The position numbers were made by a program, and so were the translations under genes. From assembly GCF_018687935.1 (NCBI RefSeq), contig NZ_CP061308.1, positions 1,730,048-1,794,047 on the forward strand: a stretch of 64,000 bases of DNA. The letters run 5' to 3'. The DNA is from Polynucleobacter sp. JS-JIR-5-A7. Lineage in GTDB: Bacteria; Pseudomonadota; Gammaproteobacteria; Burkholderiales; Burkholderiaceae. This document shows positions 1 to 7,540 of the stretch, piece after piece; position 1 is the stretch's first letter; every line of letters starts with the position of its first letter. A model generated the notes under the pieces. The model saw nothing but the letters and a program-made list of their open reading frames with translations, did not search any database and was not told the DNA's origin.

Positions 1-275
1 CATAATAAGTGTGTCCAACATCCTATTGCCCCTTATTTTTGATGTACTTTTTTATTATCCTCTTAACCACTATGAATTGCTGAGCTTGGCTTTATACCCA
101 TCTCATTTAATCGACCGTTAAGACAATGCGAGCGTCAAACCTCAAAATGGATTAATTTACGGGGAGTTGATGATGGCTGACCTATAGTGCCGTGAAAATT
201 AATGTGTAAAGTGTGTGGAGTTTGCCTACACACTTTCTAGCATGTCCAGCGTTACTTAAATGTAACGTCCATCCT
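1..275. other. Left-edge gene-free stretch
   Basis: I see no gene here. The stretch lies downstream of the methyltransferase gene that ends at 276. From 208 to 269 it holds a composite repeat made of two hairpins, listed separately. A possible ribosome site (GGGGAG) at about 161-166 is followed by only five codons before a stop, so I do not call a gene. Confidence 0.6.
208..269. repeat. Composite two-hairpin repeat, copy 1
   Basis: The first hairpin has arms AAAGTGTGT (208-216) and ACACACTTT (228-236). After a 12-nt spacer comes a palindrome of the GCGTTAC...GTAACG type (248-269). The same arrangement with very similar sequence recurs at 4497-4558. Both copies lie just beyond the 3' end of a gene, so termination, mRNA 3'-end protection or a REP-like element are all possible. 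Confidence 0.6.
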
Positions 276-890
276 CTACTCCATCCTACAAAAGCAATAT
301 AGAAACTGTTGCGTAGTGCCCATTGGAGTTTGATGTAGCTCTGTTGAGCTATTAATTAGCTTGAATGTCTTACCGAACTGCCCGTGAAGGTTTTCTGAGT
401 CATAGCGAACGACATCCAACCCACTACATTTCTCAGGGCCATCTGGACCAAAAGTGGACATAATCACATAGCCGCCATGCTTAACTGATCGCATAACTTG
501 CTCTACATACTTCACTCGCTGAGCTTGTTCAGTTAAAAAGTGAAAGACTGCTCTGTCATGCCAAACATCAAAGTAGTTTTGAGGCAACGTAGCCTGCGTA
601 ATATCAGCACAATACCAATGAACTTTATCGGCTTTTTTGCCAATGCGATCCCTGGCAACATCAATTGCTTTTTGAGAAATATCTAAAACACTAATATCTT
701 GATAGCCCTCAGATAAAAGATCATCGACTAGGGTCGCCTCGCCTCCACCAATATCAATAATGGCAGCATCCTTAATACTTGTGGCTTGATGAATCAGATT
801 TAAGGATGTCTCTAAATGCGGCGCATACCAACTAACTGCATCTGGCGCCTTAGTGCCATAAACCTTTTCCCAATGCTCTTTGTTATCCAT
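276..890 (-). CDS. Class I SAM-dependent methyltransferase
   Basis: A 204-residue Rossmann-fold methyltransferase. The glycine-rich SAM loop IIDIGGGEA lies at about residues 44-52, an acidic residue ending the second strand is near residue 70 (SVLDIS), and DVWHDRAVFHFL follows near 107-118. The substrate cannot be read from the sequence. It is the last gene of a likely minus-strand operon with a copper-type HMA protein, a Met-rich periplasmic protein and a membrane cytochrome, 24 bp after the cytochrome gene. A GGGG ribosome site precedes the ATG. A general small-molecule or thiol/metalloid methyltransferase would fit the neighbours, but that is inference. Confidence 0.85.
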   Translation of the reverse strand: MDNKEHWEKVYGTKAPDAVSWYAPHLETSLNLIHQATSIKDAAIIDIGGGEATLVDDLLSEGYQDISVLDISQKAIDVARDRIGKKADKVHWYCADITQATLPQNYFDVWHDRAVFHFLTEQAQRVKYVEQVMRSVKHGGYVIMSTFGPDGPEKCSGLDVVRYDSENLHGQFGKTFKLINSSTELHQTPMGTTQQFLYCFCRME

Positions 891-914
891 GACATCCCCA
901 ACCTATTAATAGGC

Positions 915-1871
915 TTACTTTAGCTTATATCCAGCATGACAAGCAACGCATGCCTGTGTTGTATTGCCCAGCGCAATTAATGCGGGCTTGATATTGCCTG
1001 TTGCGGCTGTATTTTGAACTTCAATTGCAAACTTACTGGCATTTCGATGCATAGCGGTACCAGCTTCTTGCATGCCCTTTGGCATGAACTTGGAATTTTC
1101 ATACGCACCATGTAATTTAAGCGTATTCATGCCTAGACGATCCTCTGCAAGCTGTGCAGCTTTGTCATATTGCCCCTTGCCCATTGCCTCTTGTATTAGA
1201 GAGATTGTTTGCAAATGATCTCGCATATTCGTCAAGATATGCTCTTTCATCAGCGCAGGAAAATCTACTGCCACTCGATTATCTTGTGTAGTGCCATTAC
1301 CAGTGTGCATCATATGCATTTGGTGCATTTGTGCCATATCAGCTTCTACAGCTGGCATAGGCGCGACACTCTGCTCACCATGCATCTGGTGTGTATCGGC
1401 ACCTTTATATCCAAGTAAGGATGGATCTAACATACCGCTAATCATGGCAATGTGTCCGAAAACCAAGAACAAAGCTACACAGATTGCATGAATCTTGAGC
1501 TTGCCCATTTGATCAAGGCTTTTATTTACAAAACCAAATTCTTGTAGGGCAATCCAGATTAAAGGTAGACCACCAATCAAATATGTTGATACCGCCACTA
1601 CATCAATTACGGTGCGCCATTCACCAGCCTTGGTAATAGGCAAAACGACTGTGGTCATTAAGTACGCAATGATGCCAATGAAATACAAGCCCACGGCGGT
1701 GCCAGCAAAGCGGTTTAGGTGAAATCCAAATCCATCAAACTTGCGGGTAAATAAAATGTAGAGCTCAGTAATAGCCAAGGTCTCTGCAAGCACTACTGGA
1801 ATAGCCATAAAAATCAGCAGGTTCCAAGGCTGATTATCAGCAAGTAACTGCATATAGTGAGTCATATTCAT
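915..1871 (-). CDS. Membrane protein fused to a cytochrome c'-like domain
   Basis: A 318-residue protein with four predicted membrane helices (about 14-41, 54-79, 85-113 and 126-148). A linker rich in His and Met follows (about 165-195), then a helical domain ending in the haem-binding motif CVACH (C308, C311, H312) only six residues from the C-terminus. That is the arrangement of class II cytochromes c (c' or c556 type). The N-terminal half resembles small uncharacterised permease-like proteins, possibly DUF6803. It probably carries one periplasmic c-haem anchored to the inner membrane. The neighbours suggest a role with copper or nitrogen oxides. GGAG lies 10 nt before the ATG. Confidence 0.75.
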   Translation of the reverse strand: MNMTHYMQLLADNQPWNLLIFMAIPVVLAETLAITELYILFTRKFDGFGFHLNRFAGTAVGLYFIGIIAYLMTTVVLPITKAGEWRTVIDVVAVSTYLIGGLPLIWIALQEFGFVNKSLDQMGKLKIHAICVALFLVFGHIAMISGMLDPSLLGYKGADTHQMHGEQSVAPMPAVEADMAQMHQMHMMHTGNGTTQDNRVAVDFPALMKEHILTNMRDHLQTISLIQEAMGKGQYDKAAQLAEDRLGMNTLKLHGAYENSKFMPKGMQEAGTAMHRNASKFAIEVQNTAATGNIKPALIALGNTTQACVACHAGYKLK

Positions 1872-1945
1872 TTTTAATCTCCTAATACATCAATGCGCAA
1901 AACCACCCGAAGGTGGCTTTGTACCAACTAATAACACTTTATAGT

Positions 1946-2311
1946 CTATCCGCAGTTTCTGCCTGACATCATTTGCGGACCATGTCCTGCTGGCAAAGTA
2001 ATGCCTTTTTCTTTGGCGCGCTTTTCCATCTCGGTATGTGTAGCTGTCATGATTGCTTGACGCTCTTCTACTGTCTTGGCATCAATCATCTTGTCCATCA
2101 TGGCAAGTCGTTCTGCTGGAGTCATCAACTCACGCATGATTTTCATGTTGGCGTTTTGTCCCATCATCTGACCTTGCATCATTTGGCCGCGCATCATGCC
2201 TGGGCCCATGCCATTACCCATTGGGCCTTGTTGAGCATAAACACTTGCGATGCCCAATCCAAGACCTAAAGCAGTCACTACGCCAATTACGATTTTGTTT
2301 ACAGTTTTCAT
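1946..2311 (-). CDS. Met-rich small periplasmic protein (Spy/CpxP-like)
   Basis: A 121-residue protein with a clear signal peptide (cleavage probably after VYA at 26). A run rich in Met, Gly and Gln (residues 30-55) is followed by a short helical part with a TPAERLAMMDKM motif reminiscent of the LTxxQ helices of Spy/CpxP proteins. Methionine-rich periplasmic proteins next to HMA chaperones usually bind Cu(I) or act as chaperones under metal stress. The gene lies 21 bp downstream of the HMA gene and 74 bp upstream of the cytochrome gene on the same strand. The family assignment is tentative. Confidence 0.6.
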   Translation of the reverse strand: MKTVNKIVIGVVTALGLGLGIASVYAQQGPMGNGMGPGMMRGQMMQGQMMGQNANMKIMRELMTPAERLAMMDKMIDAKTVEERQAIMTATHTEMEKRAKEKGITLPAGHGPQMMSGRNCG

Positions 2312-2332
2312 TTTGATTTCCTATTCATTTAG

Positions 2333-2605
2333 TTAGTTACAGCAACAGCTTGAGCCGCTCTTACAAGAACCACTTTTTGCTTTACTAGATACGTCTGTAC
2401 TCACTTGTGCCGGATAGCCATCTTCTTCTAAAGCCGCAAAAATCTCTTTCAAGTGTTGCGTGACATAGCCCTCGACCTTGACGGCGCCAGAAGCAAGGTC
2501 TACCTCAACCTTCTGCACCCCGGCAATTGAATTAATGGCTTTTTCAACATGCTTTACGCAAGCACCACAAGTCATGCCACTGACAGTTAAATTGATTGTT
2601 TCCAT
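2333..2605 (-). CDS. Heavy-metal-associated (HMA) copper-chaperone-like protein
   Basis: A 90-residue protein with a single HMA ferredoxin-like fold. The metal site GMTCGACVKH has Cys13 and Cys16. The C-terminal tail (about 78-90) is unusually cysteine-rich (SGSCKSGSSCCCN) and absent from standard CopZ, which suggests extra thiolate ligands. It is the first gene of the minus-strand cluster. A strong AGGAGG ribosome site lies just before the ATG. An FNR-like palindrome 51 bp upstream of the start may control it together with the divergent regulator. A copper chaperone is most likely; mercury or zinc binding is possible. Confidence 0.85.
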   Translation of the reverse strand: METINLTVSGMTCGACVKHVEKAINSIAGVQKVEVDLASGAVKVEGYVTQHLKEIFAALEEDGYPAQVSTDVSSKAKSGSCKSGSSCCCN

Positions 2606-2628
2606 AGCAACCTCCTTTGTATGGACTG

Positions 2629-2671
2629 ATTATTGGCTCAATCATCCAAATGGCGTATGATTTAGATCATA
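2629..2671 (-). promoter_or_regulatory. FNR-like box and inferred promoter of the HMA-cytochrome operon
   Basis: The inverted repeat TATGAT-TTAG-ATCATA (2656-2671) is a near match to the Crp/Fnr-family consensus TTGAT-N4-ATCAA. On the minus strand an AATAAT -10-like hexamer lies at 2634-2629, which puts transcription start near 2622, 41.5 bp from the box centre. That is the classical class II activator spacing. The box also abuts the likely start codon of the divergent Crp/Fnr regulator, so autoregulation is possible. Confidence 0.5.
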
Positions 2672-3276
2672 TGGAACTCTATATTCCTGAACTGCTAAAG
2701 GAGCTCCTGCCCAAAGGACTATTGGGGCAATGCCATGCCCATCACTTTGAAAAGGGTGATTACCTTTTCCATCAAGGTGAAAAGCCTGAATACATGTTTT
2801 TTGTTGTTTCAGGCGAAGCTGTTCTTACTAGGACTAGTAGCCATGGGGAGCCCACCACCTTACAAAGGTGCAAGGGTGGCTTTCTGAGTGAAGCCAGTTT
2901 ACTAACAGATGCCTATCACTGTGATGCTATTGTGACCAATAGTGGGCAGGCAATTACGCTGCCTATTAAATCTTTAAGAGATGCGTTGACTGATAGCAAA
3001 TTCTCAATGAAATGGGTGCAGCTACTTAGCAAAGAGATCATGCGCCTTCGAACACAATCTGAACGATTGGGACTCAAAGATATTCGCAGTAAATTAATTC
3101 ATCTGATTGAGACCGAAGGCAAACAAGGCGTATTGACACTTCAGTCTGATTTCAAATCGATGGCTTCAGAGATTGGGGTAACGCATGAGGCTTTATATAG
3201 GGCTATTGCCTCCCTTGAGAAAGAAGGGTTACTGAGAAAGCAATCGAATTCTTTAGAGTTACTTAAGAAGAAATGA
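2671..3276 (+). CDS. Crp/Fnr family transcriptional regulator
   Basis: A regulator of about 201 residues. It has an N-terminal cyclic-nucleotide-binding-type beta barrel (about 20-115, including FEKGDYLFHQGE and FFVVSGEA) and a C-terminal winged helix-turn-helix (MASEIGVTHEALYRAIASLE). No N-terminal cluster of four cysteines is present, so it is not an Fe-S FNR. The frame is open further up to a TTG at 2617, but that would sit in the divergent HMA ribosome site. The ATGs at 2650 and 2671 are more credible, though neither has a good ribosome site. The signal sensed is unknown. Confidence 0.8.
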   Translation: MELYIPELLKELLPKGLLGQCHAHHFEKGDYLFHQGEKPEYMFFVVSGEAVLTRTSSHGEPTTLQRCKGGFLSEASLLTDAYHCDAIVTNSGQAITLPIKSLRDALTDSKFSMKWVQLLSKEIMRLRTQSERLGLKDIRSKLIHLIETEGKQGVLTLQSDFKSMASEIGVTHEALYRAIASLEKEGLLRKQSNSLELLKKK

Positions 3277-3283
3277 TGCTGAA

Positions 3284-4054
3284 TTGACAAAATCACATCG
3301 GTTTAGCCCCTCAATTGCCATTTGGCTCTCAATCGCCTTCCACATTGGTCTAATTCTGTTGTGGGCTAAGTATGAAGGCTTTATCCATGCAAAACCTCAA
3401 GATAAAAATCCAGACATCATTGAAGTTCACTTAGAAGATCCTATTATTAAAAATAGTAGCGATCAACAACTAGCATCATTAGCGGCACCATCAGCCCCAA
3501 CTTCGGAAGAGTGGGCATTCGCATCTAAGTACACATTAAAAAATAGTAAAGGCTATAGACACTCTTTTGGTCAACAAGTGCGAAGCATGATGGGAACTGC
3601 TGTAGAGGGGCCGGATCAAGGGCATGTGAGATTTAGAATTGAAATTGCCCCAAATGGAACTGTCGCTAAAGTGGAAACACTTTGGAAAACATCAGACAAA
3701 GCAGAGCAATTAGCGAAAAAAGCAATGAGGTCTATGCCGCCTCTGCCGCCCACGCCAACAGGTAAGTCACTTATCTTTGAGAGAACAATTTCATTTACAC
3801 CTTTTGCATCTAATGATGCCCCAGTCTATAGAGATGATTGCCTGCCCGATACACCAGCATCTGGCAATCCATTTGCTTGGGATGGCAAATCACCGCAAGA
3901 GATTAAGCAATATAAGCCTGCCGAAAAACTCAGCCCTGAAGCATTAGCAGAGTGCCTCAAACAATTACCTCAGGATTCTATCGAAGGTGTAGCCGCCCAT
4001 AACCAGCGACAGCTGGATCAATGGGAGTCAAGCAATCTGAATCAAAGAAAGTAG
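3284..4054 (+). CDS. TonB-like energy-transduction protein
   Basis: A 256-residue protein with one N-terminal membrane helix (about 11-32), a variable periplasmic linker, and a domain around residues 100-170 with the TonB C-terminal pattern: HVRFRIEIAPNGTVAKVETL, then a PPLPPTPTG turn and a final beta strand. It starts with TTG seven bases after the stop of the Crp/Fnr gene, so the two are probably co-transcribed and translationally coupled. No ExbB/ExbD genes are nearby. The last 80 residues match nothing I recognise. TonB-like is fairly likely, but its outer-membrane partner is unknown. Confidence 0.6.
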   Translation: MTKSHRFSPSIAIWLSIAFHIGLILLWAKYEGFIHAKPQDKNPDIIEVHLEDPIIKNSSDQQLASLAAPSAPTSEEWAFASKYTLKNSKGYRHSFGQQVRSMMGTAVEGPDQGHVRFRIEIAPNGTVAKVETLWKTSDKAEQLAKKAMRSMPPLPPTPTGKSLIFERTISFTPFASNDAPVYRDDCLPDTPASGNPFAWDGKSPQEIKQYKPAEKLSPEALAECLKQLPQDSIEGVAAHNQRQLDQWESSNLNQRK

Positions 4055-4146
4055 TATTCACATACATACGTCTATGCGCATATATTTGTAATGTCGCTTA
4101 AAGCGACCTTCCTATAATGAAGTAGGCCCACACAATAAAGGCTTCT

Positions 4147-4497
4147 ATGGCTTGGATCATCACCAAATATCTACTAACAGCAGGAATGGTTGTATTCATT
4201 TCTGAGGTTGCCAAACGCAGTGATAGGTTAGGCGGTTTTATTGCGGCATTACCCTTAATGACTCTTTTAACTCTTGTATGGCTGTATGTAGAAAACCAAC
4301 CCGAAGAGAAGATAGCTAATCACGCTTATTACACCTTCTGGTATGTGATTCCCACGCTACCTATGTTTCTATTATTTCCATACTTACTTCCAAGGCTGGG
4401 GTTTTGGATGACGATGGGTGCGTGTGTAGTAGCGACGAGTATCTGCTTTGGACTGTTTGCTTTACTGATGAAGGGCTTTGGAATTGAACTGCTGTAA
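4147..4497 (+). CDS. DUF3147 family membrane protein
   Basis: A small integral membrane protein of 116 residues with four hydrophobic segments. Its signature ISEVAKRSDRLGGFIAALPL near residues 18-37 is what I know from the DUF3147 family, whose function is not established. AAAGG precedes the ATG with normal spacing. It stands alone between the TonB-like gene (92 bp upstream) and the second copy of the composite hairpin repeat, which begins at its stop codon. Confidence 0.7.
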   Translation: MAWIITKYLLTAGMVVFISEVAKRSDRLGGFIAALPLMTLLTLVWLYVENQPEEKIANHAYYTFWYVIPTLPMFLLFPYLLPRLGFWMTMGACVVATSICFGLFALLMKGFGIELL

Positions 4498-4558
4498 AAG
4501 TGTGCAGTAATTGCCTGCACACTTTCTTAGCATGCTCAGCGTTACTTAAAGTAACGCT
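4497..4558. repeat. Composite two-hairpin repeat, copy 2
   Basis: The first hairpin has 11-bp arms AAAGTGTGCAG (4497-4507) and CTGCACACTTT (4515-4525). A spacer TTAGCATGCTC follows, then a perfect palindrome with arms AGCGTTACTT and AAGTAACGCT (4538-4558). It begins at the stop codon of the DUF3147 gene and matches the element at 208-269. Confidence 0.65.
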
Positions 4559-4825
4559 CAAATGACCAAATCTCACCTTTAGTCTCAAAAGCTGGCTTTT
4601 TGTGACGTTTAGGTCCTGTTTAGGTTCTCTGGTTATGAGAGCAGATACCCAAGGTAGACCCATATAAACAGGGGCTCTGCGGGTGGTCAGTGCCGGTGTG
4701 TAAGCAAATGTGTAAGCAAATTCGTGGATTTAAAGGAGGTGCTAGCTCACTCTTTGGTTTTCATAACCACAGGAATTTTGGAGCAACCATCTAGCACTTC
4801 GTTGCTCCAAAGCTTGTATGCCCAA
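4559..4825. other. Gene-free stretch with attachment-site-like repeats
   Basis: No credible gene. It holds two tandem 11-bp repeats (GTTTAGGTCCT 4607-4617, GTTTAGGTTCT 4618-4628), a TTATGAG heptamer (4633-4639) equal to the anticodon-loop sequence of the tRNA at 18870-18946, and two perfect tandem 12-bp repeats TGTGTAAGCAAA (4697-4708, 4709-4720). The 13-mer CCGGTGTGTAAGC at 4693-4705 recurs at 19032-19044. This pattern resembles the arm and core sites of a tyrosine-recombinase attachment site, and I take it as the left limit of the island. Confidence 0.4.
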
Positions 4826-5056
4826 TTATTCTGCTTGCCCTCCCTCTTCATGAACCTTCTTGTAAACCAACTCAAACATAGCAGTATTTACATAGTCATA
4901 AATCCAATCCTTCCAATCAAAAACTTCATCCCACTGCTCCTCTGAAATATCTAAAACATTATCAAATTCATGCCGCCTTTTAAACCACATGAAGATAACT
5001 TCATCCTCTGGGCAGCTTTTGAAAATATCAACAATCTCTTTAGCCGTATATCTCAT
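4826..5056 (-). CDS. Hypothetical protein, island
   Basis: A 76-residue acidic, aromatic-rich protein with no motif I recognise (it opens MRYTAKEIVDIFKSCPED). The start at 5056 is chosen because its ATG overlaps the TGA of the upstream gene as ATGA, a typical translational-coupling junction. It is the last of three unknown minus-strand genes. Confidence 0.6.
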   Translation of the reverse strand: MRYTAKEIVDIFKSCPEDEVIFMWFKRRHEFDNVLDISEEQWDEVFDWKDWIYDYVNTAMFELVYKKVHEEGGQAE

Positions 5057-5847
5057 GATTTCACCTCGCAACTGACGCTTGCTCTCTCACGCTTTAGCTC
5101 TCTATTTTTCCGATCCATTTTTGCAATTTCATTTCGAGCTAGATCCATGTTTTTGCATAAATGCTTGGAAAAATGCTTTATTGCTAGATCCTCTAACGCT
5201 GGATCTGCTGGTAATTTGCCAATGACGTGGTACTTATTACCAACCCCCAAAGAACATATGACGATTTCATAAGCACAGCTATTAGAATAAATTCCTTCAA
5301 ATTCTTTCGGGCCATCAAAGCTTGTAAAGGGAGAATCTGCCTTCACAGCTAGGTATGTTTTAGCCAATCGAATTTTCTCTTGTTCAATATCAGCAGAGCC
5401 TTCATGATCAGCGCCTGAAATTCGAATCCGCTCAATACCACCATGATGCTCAATAAAACCAACTAGGTTATTAGGAAGAATTCCGCTTTCCCTAGCGCTT
5501 TCTATTGCGCGAGCATATCCATGTGCAGTTCTACGATCAGAACGGGTGATATAACGCACGAGCACAGTTAGATCGGGGGTATTTTCTTGCGTACGGATTT
5601 GATATTTGTCAGCCAGAACTGAACGCATGATGCTGATCTGTTCAGCTTTATCTATAGCGCTATCCAGCTTGACTGATAACGCATAGATCTTTGCTAACAA
5701 CTCATAAAGCGCAATGCGACCTGAAACGATGTAGTTTGTATGAAAGCTTTCATGCTCTAAAGCTAAATCATCAGCCTGCCCTATCAAGGTCCTATTCATA
5801 ACAGCAGTTTTAGCTTTTGTTTCTACTTCAATTAATTCTGTATTCAT
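5053..5847 (-). CDS. Hypothetical protein, island
   Basis: A 264-residue protein that I do not recognise. It is mainly helical in the first 100 residues. A middle part contains EHHGGIERIRISG, and the last 35 residues are charged (MDRKNRELKRERAS), probably a coiled coil. A good AAAGGA ribosome site sits 8 nt before the ATG. It overlaps the next gene by the ATGA junction and lies downstream of the 211-residue duplicated protein, separated by one palindrome repeat. Confidence 0.6.
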   Translation of the reverse strand: MNTELIEVETKAKTAVMNRTLIGQADDLALEHESFHTNYIVSGRIALYELLAKIYALSVKLDSAIDKAEQISIMRSVLADKYQIRTQENTPDLTVLVRYITRSDRRTAHGYARAIESARESGILPNNLVGFIEHHGGIERIRISGADHEGSADIEQEKIRLAKTYLAVKADSPFTSFDGPKEFEGIYSNSCAYEIVICSLGVGNKYHVIGKLPADPALEDLAIKHFSKHLCKNMDLARNEIAKMDRKNRELKRERASVSCEVKS

Positions 5848-5870
5848 TTTTGTTTTCCTTTGTGGATTAG

Positions 5871-5895
5871 TAAGCGTTACTTCAAATAACGCTTA
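5871..5895. repeat. Palindrome repeat, copy 3
   Basis: Arms TAAGCGTTA and TAACGCTTA around CTTCAAA. It lies in the 59-bp gap between two minus-strand genes, so a transcript crossing it would form a 9-bp hairpin between the two coding regions. Confidence 0.6.
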
Positions 5896-5906
5896 CTTTG
5901 TAAGAT

Positions 5907-6542
5907 TTAATGAAATGTTTTTTGACCAAGACTTTCAAAATCAAGGCATAAACGTTCGCAGGCCTCATCAATAGCAGACTGAAGGGCCCCACTTCTAGTT
6001 GAGGAATCAAGCTCCTCTAGAAAAAGTGACTCAACTTCATAGATCACCTCAAGATCTCTTCTACTTAGAGGCTGTTTTTTTAATACGCGACCAATAGTCA
6101 AAGAAAAGTCTTGGAAACGAGACTCACCCAACCGATCCAAAAGAAAATATCCAATCTGCAGATTTAGTTCACTCTCGGTTACATCTAAATCATTAGAAGA
6201 ATGCGTGCTTGTCATTGCAGACATGTGGTCAATTAAGCCATCACGATCAATAAAATTTACGCCATATTTTTTACACGCTTTTAGACGTGCTTTAGTTACA
6301 AGCGAATCCTTCAAACACATGCCATGATGTTCAAAAGTGATCGCATCAATCTTATCCAATACAGCTAAGTCCTTTCTATTTAAAACCTGCTGCTTCTCCA
6401 CCTTCATCATTGCGTGGCAATAACGCAATAACTCATCACTACTCAAATTTGCTTGAATAGTCTCTCCGGTATCCACTAAACAGACACCACTATAAGAATC
6501 AAATACATTTGCTACTGAAGACATCTTTACTGTTGTTTCCAT
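5907..6542 (-). CDS. Hypothetical protein with internal duplication
   Basis: A 211-residue protein of unknown function. Residues about 48-97 align without gaps to about 153-202 at a fixed offset of 105: LNRKDLAVLDKID pairs with LSRRDLEVIYEVE, and ACKKYGVNF with ACERLCLDF. The protein is therefore two copies of a helical unit of roughly 65 residues. The ATG has a strong AAGGAG site 8 nt upstream. It is the first gene of the three-gene minus-strand group and is divergent from the 286-residue protein across an AT-rich 137-bp promoter region. Confidence 0.65.
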   Translation of the reverse strand: METTVKMSSVANVFDSYSGVCLVDTGETIQANLSSDELLRYCHAMMKVEKQQVLNRKDLAVLDKIDAITFEHHGMCLKDSLVTKARLKACKKYGVNFIDRDGLIDHMSAMTSTHSSNDLDVTESELNLQIGYFLLDRLGESRFQDFSLTIGRVLKKQPLSRRDLEVIYEVESLFLEELDSSTRSGALQSAIDEACERLCLDFESLGQKTFH

Positions 6543-6679
6543 TTCAAAACTCCTTTAAAAGCAGCGAAATTGCTGTATTAATAGAATCTCATAACTAACA
6601 TTTAATAGAAATTACATTTAAAATGTGATCGTTAAGTGTTAATATATTTTTAAGTTATTAATGAGAAATCGAGTAAAAA
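6543..6679. promoter_or_regulatory. AT-rich divergent promoter region
   Basis: This AT-rich gap separates two divergent island genes. It contains two similar direct repeats (TTAAGTGTTAAT at 6632-6643 and TTAAGTTATTAAT at 6650-6662) and a small palindrome ACATTTAAAATGT (6613-6625). These are good operator candidates. No clear sigma-70 hexamer pair can be fixed by eye. Confidence 0.35.
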
Positions 6680-7540
6680 ATGCTGCCAAATAAGTCAAAG
6701 AAAGATTGGGCTACAAAGGGTATCCAGGGCTATGTGATGCTGATGCTCGAATATCTGCGCCTAAGTCCTACTTACGAGCTAGCTAGAAAAGCGAGGGCTG
6801 GCAAGCTAACAACTAAAGAGAAGAAGTTATTGCCTGAGGACTTTGACCTAGTTCTTAAGACTTACGATGAATATGGTGATGTAGCTAAAGTGAAGTTTGA
6901 TGATTGGTGGATCAGTACCGGCATCAATCTATACGGTACTGAATACGTTAAACCTCAAGTACGTCAAATAGCTAATATTGAAAAGAATGAAGAGTATGAG
7001 TCTGAGTTTAATAAAGCACTGGAGCATTACTTCAAAACATTTCGCAAACAAGAGGGTTCTGGCCGTGCGCTAATTCTGGCAATTCCACTTGGCATGCCTA
7101 AGCGAGCCATCCTAAAGGAAGTTACCAGAGTGATTAATCGGACTGGCGTTACCGTTCCACCCAAAGCCCAAAAAGCCAAACGCTCACTCACAGCCAAACG
7201 TTTACGTTCTGCGCCATTATTTATTGGGATTAAATTACTCTGGGCAAAAGCGCAGCATCCAGATTGGGTGAACTGGCGCTTAGGTGTTGTAGCTAAAGTC
7301 AGTCCCACTAATGCAATAGGCCTTGATATCAGCGCCACTAAAGCGAGCGCCAAAACAGTCGATCAACGCAACAATATGACTGTACTTACCAGTAGAGCTT
7401 TAAAGAAAGCACAGTACATTGCCGAGAACGCAGCTCGCGGCAGATTCCCTGACCCAAAGCCAATCGCCCTGCCAGACTTTGATTACGAAGATATCTATAG
7501 GCGCATGCAAATCTCTAACCCAAAGCTTAAAAAAACTTAG
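6680..7540 (+). CDS. Hypothetical protein, island
   Basis: A 286-residue basic protein with no domain I can name. Its N-terminal part has aromatic and helical stretches (GYVMLMLEYLRLSPTYELAR). The middle is lysine/arginine-rich (AQKAKRSLTAKRLRSAPLF) and a conserved-looking DFDYEDIYRRM sits near the C-terminus. I have seen similar sequences as unnamed proteins beside integrases on mobile elements. Its 3' end overlaps the convergent recombinase gene by 4 bp. The basic middle may bind nucleic acid, but this is inference. Confidence 0.6.
   Translation: MLPNKSKKDWATKGIQGYVMLMLEYLRLSPTYELARKARAGKLTTKEKKLLPEDFDLVLKTYDEYGDVAKVKFDDWWISTGINLYGTEYVKPQVRQIANIEKNEEYESEFNKALEHYFKTFRKQEGSGRALILAIPLGMPKRAILKEVTRVINRTGVTVPPKAQKAKRSLTAKRLRSAPLFIGIKLLWAKAQHPDWVNWRLGVVAKVSPTNAIGLDISATKASAKTVDQRNNMTVLTSRALKKAQYIAENAARGRFPDPKPIALPDFDYEDIYRRMQISNPKLKKT

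Noticed and set aside
159..186. GGGGAG followed by two ATGs near the left edge
   Set aside because: The frame stops after five codons; no leader-peptide context is visible.
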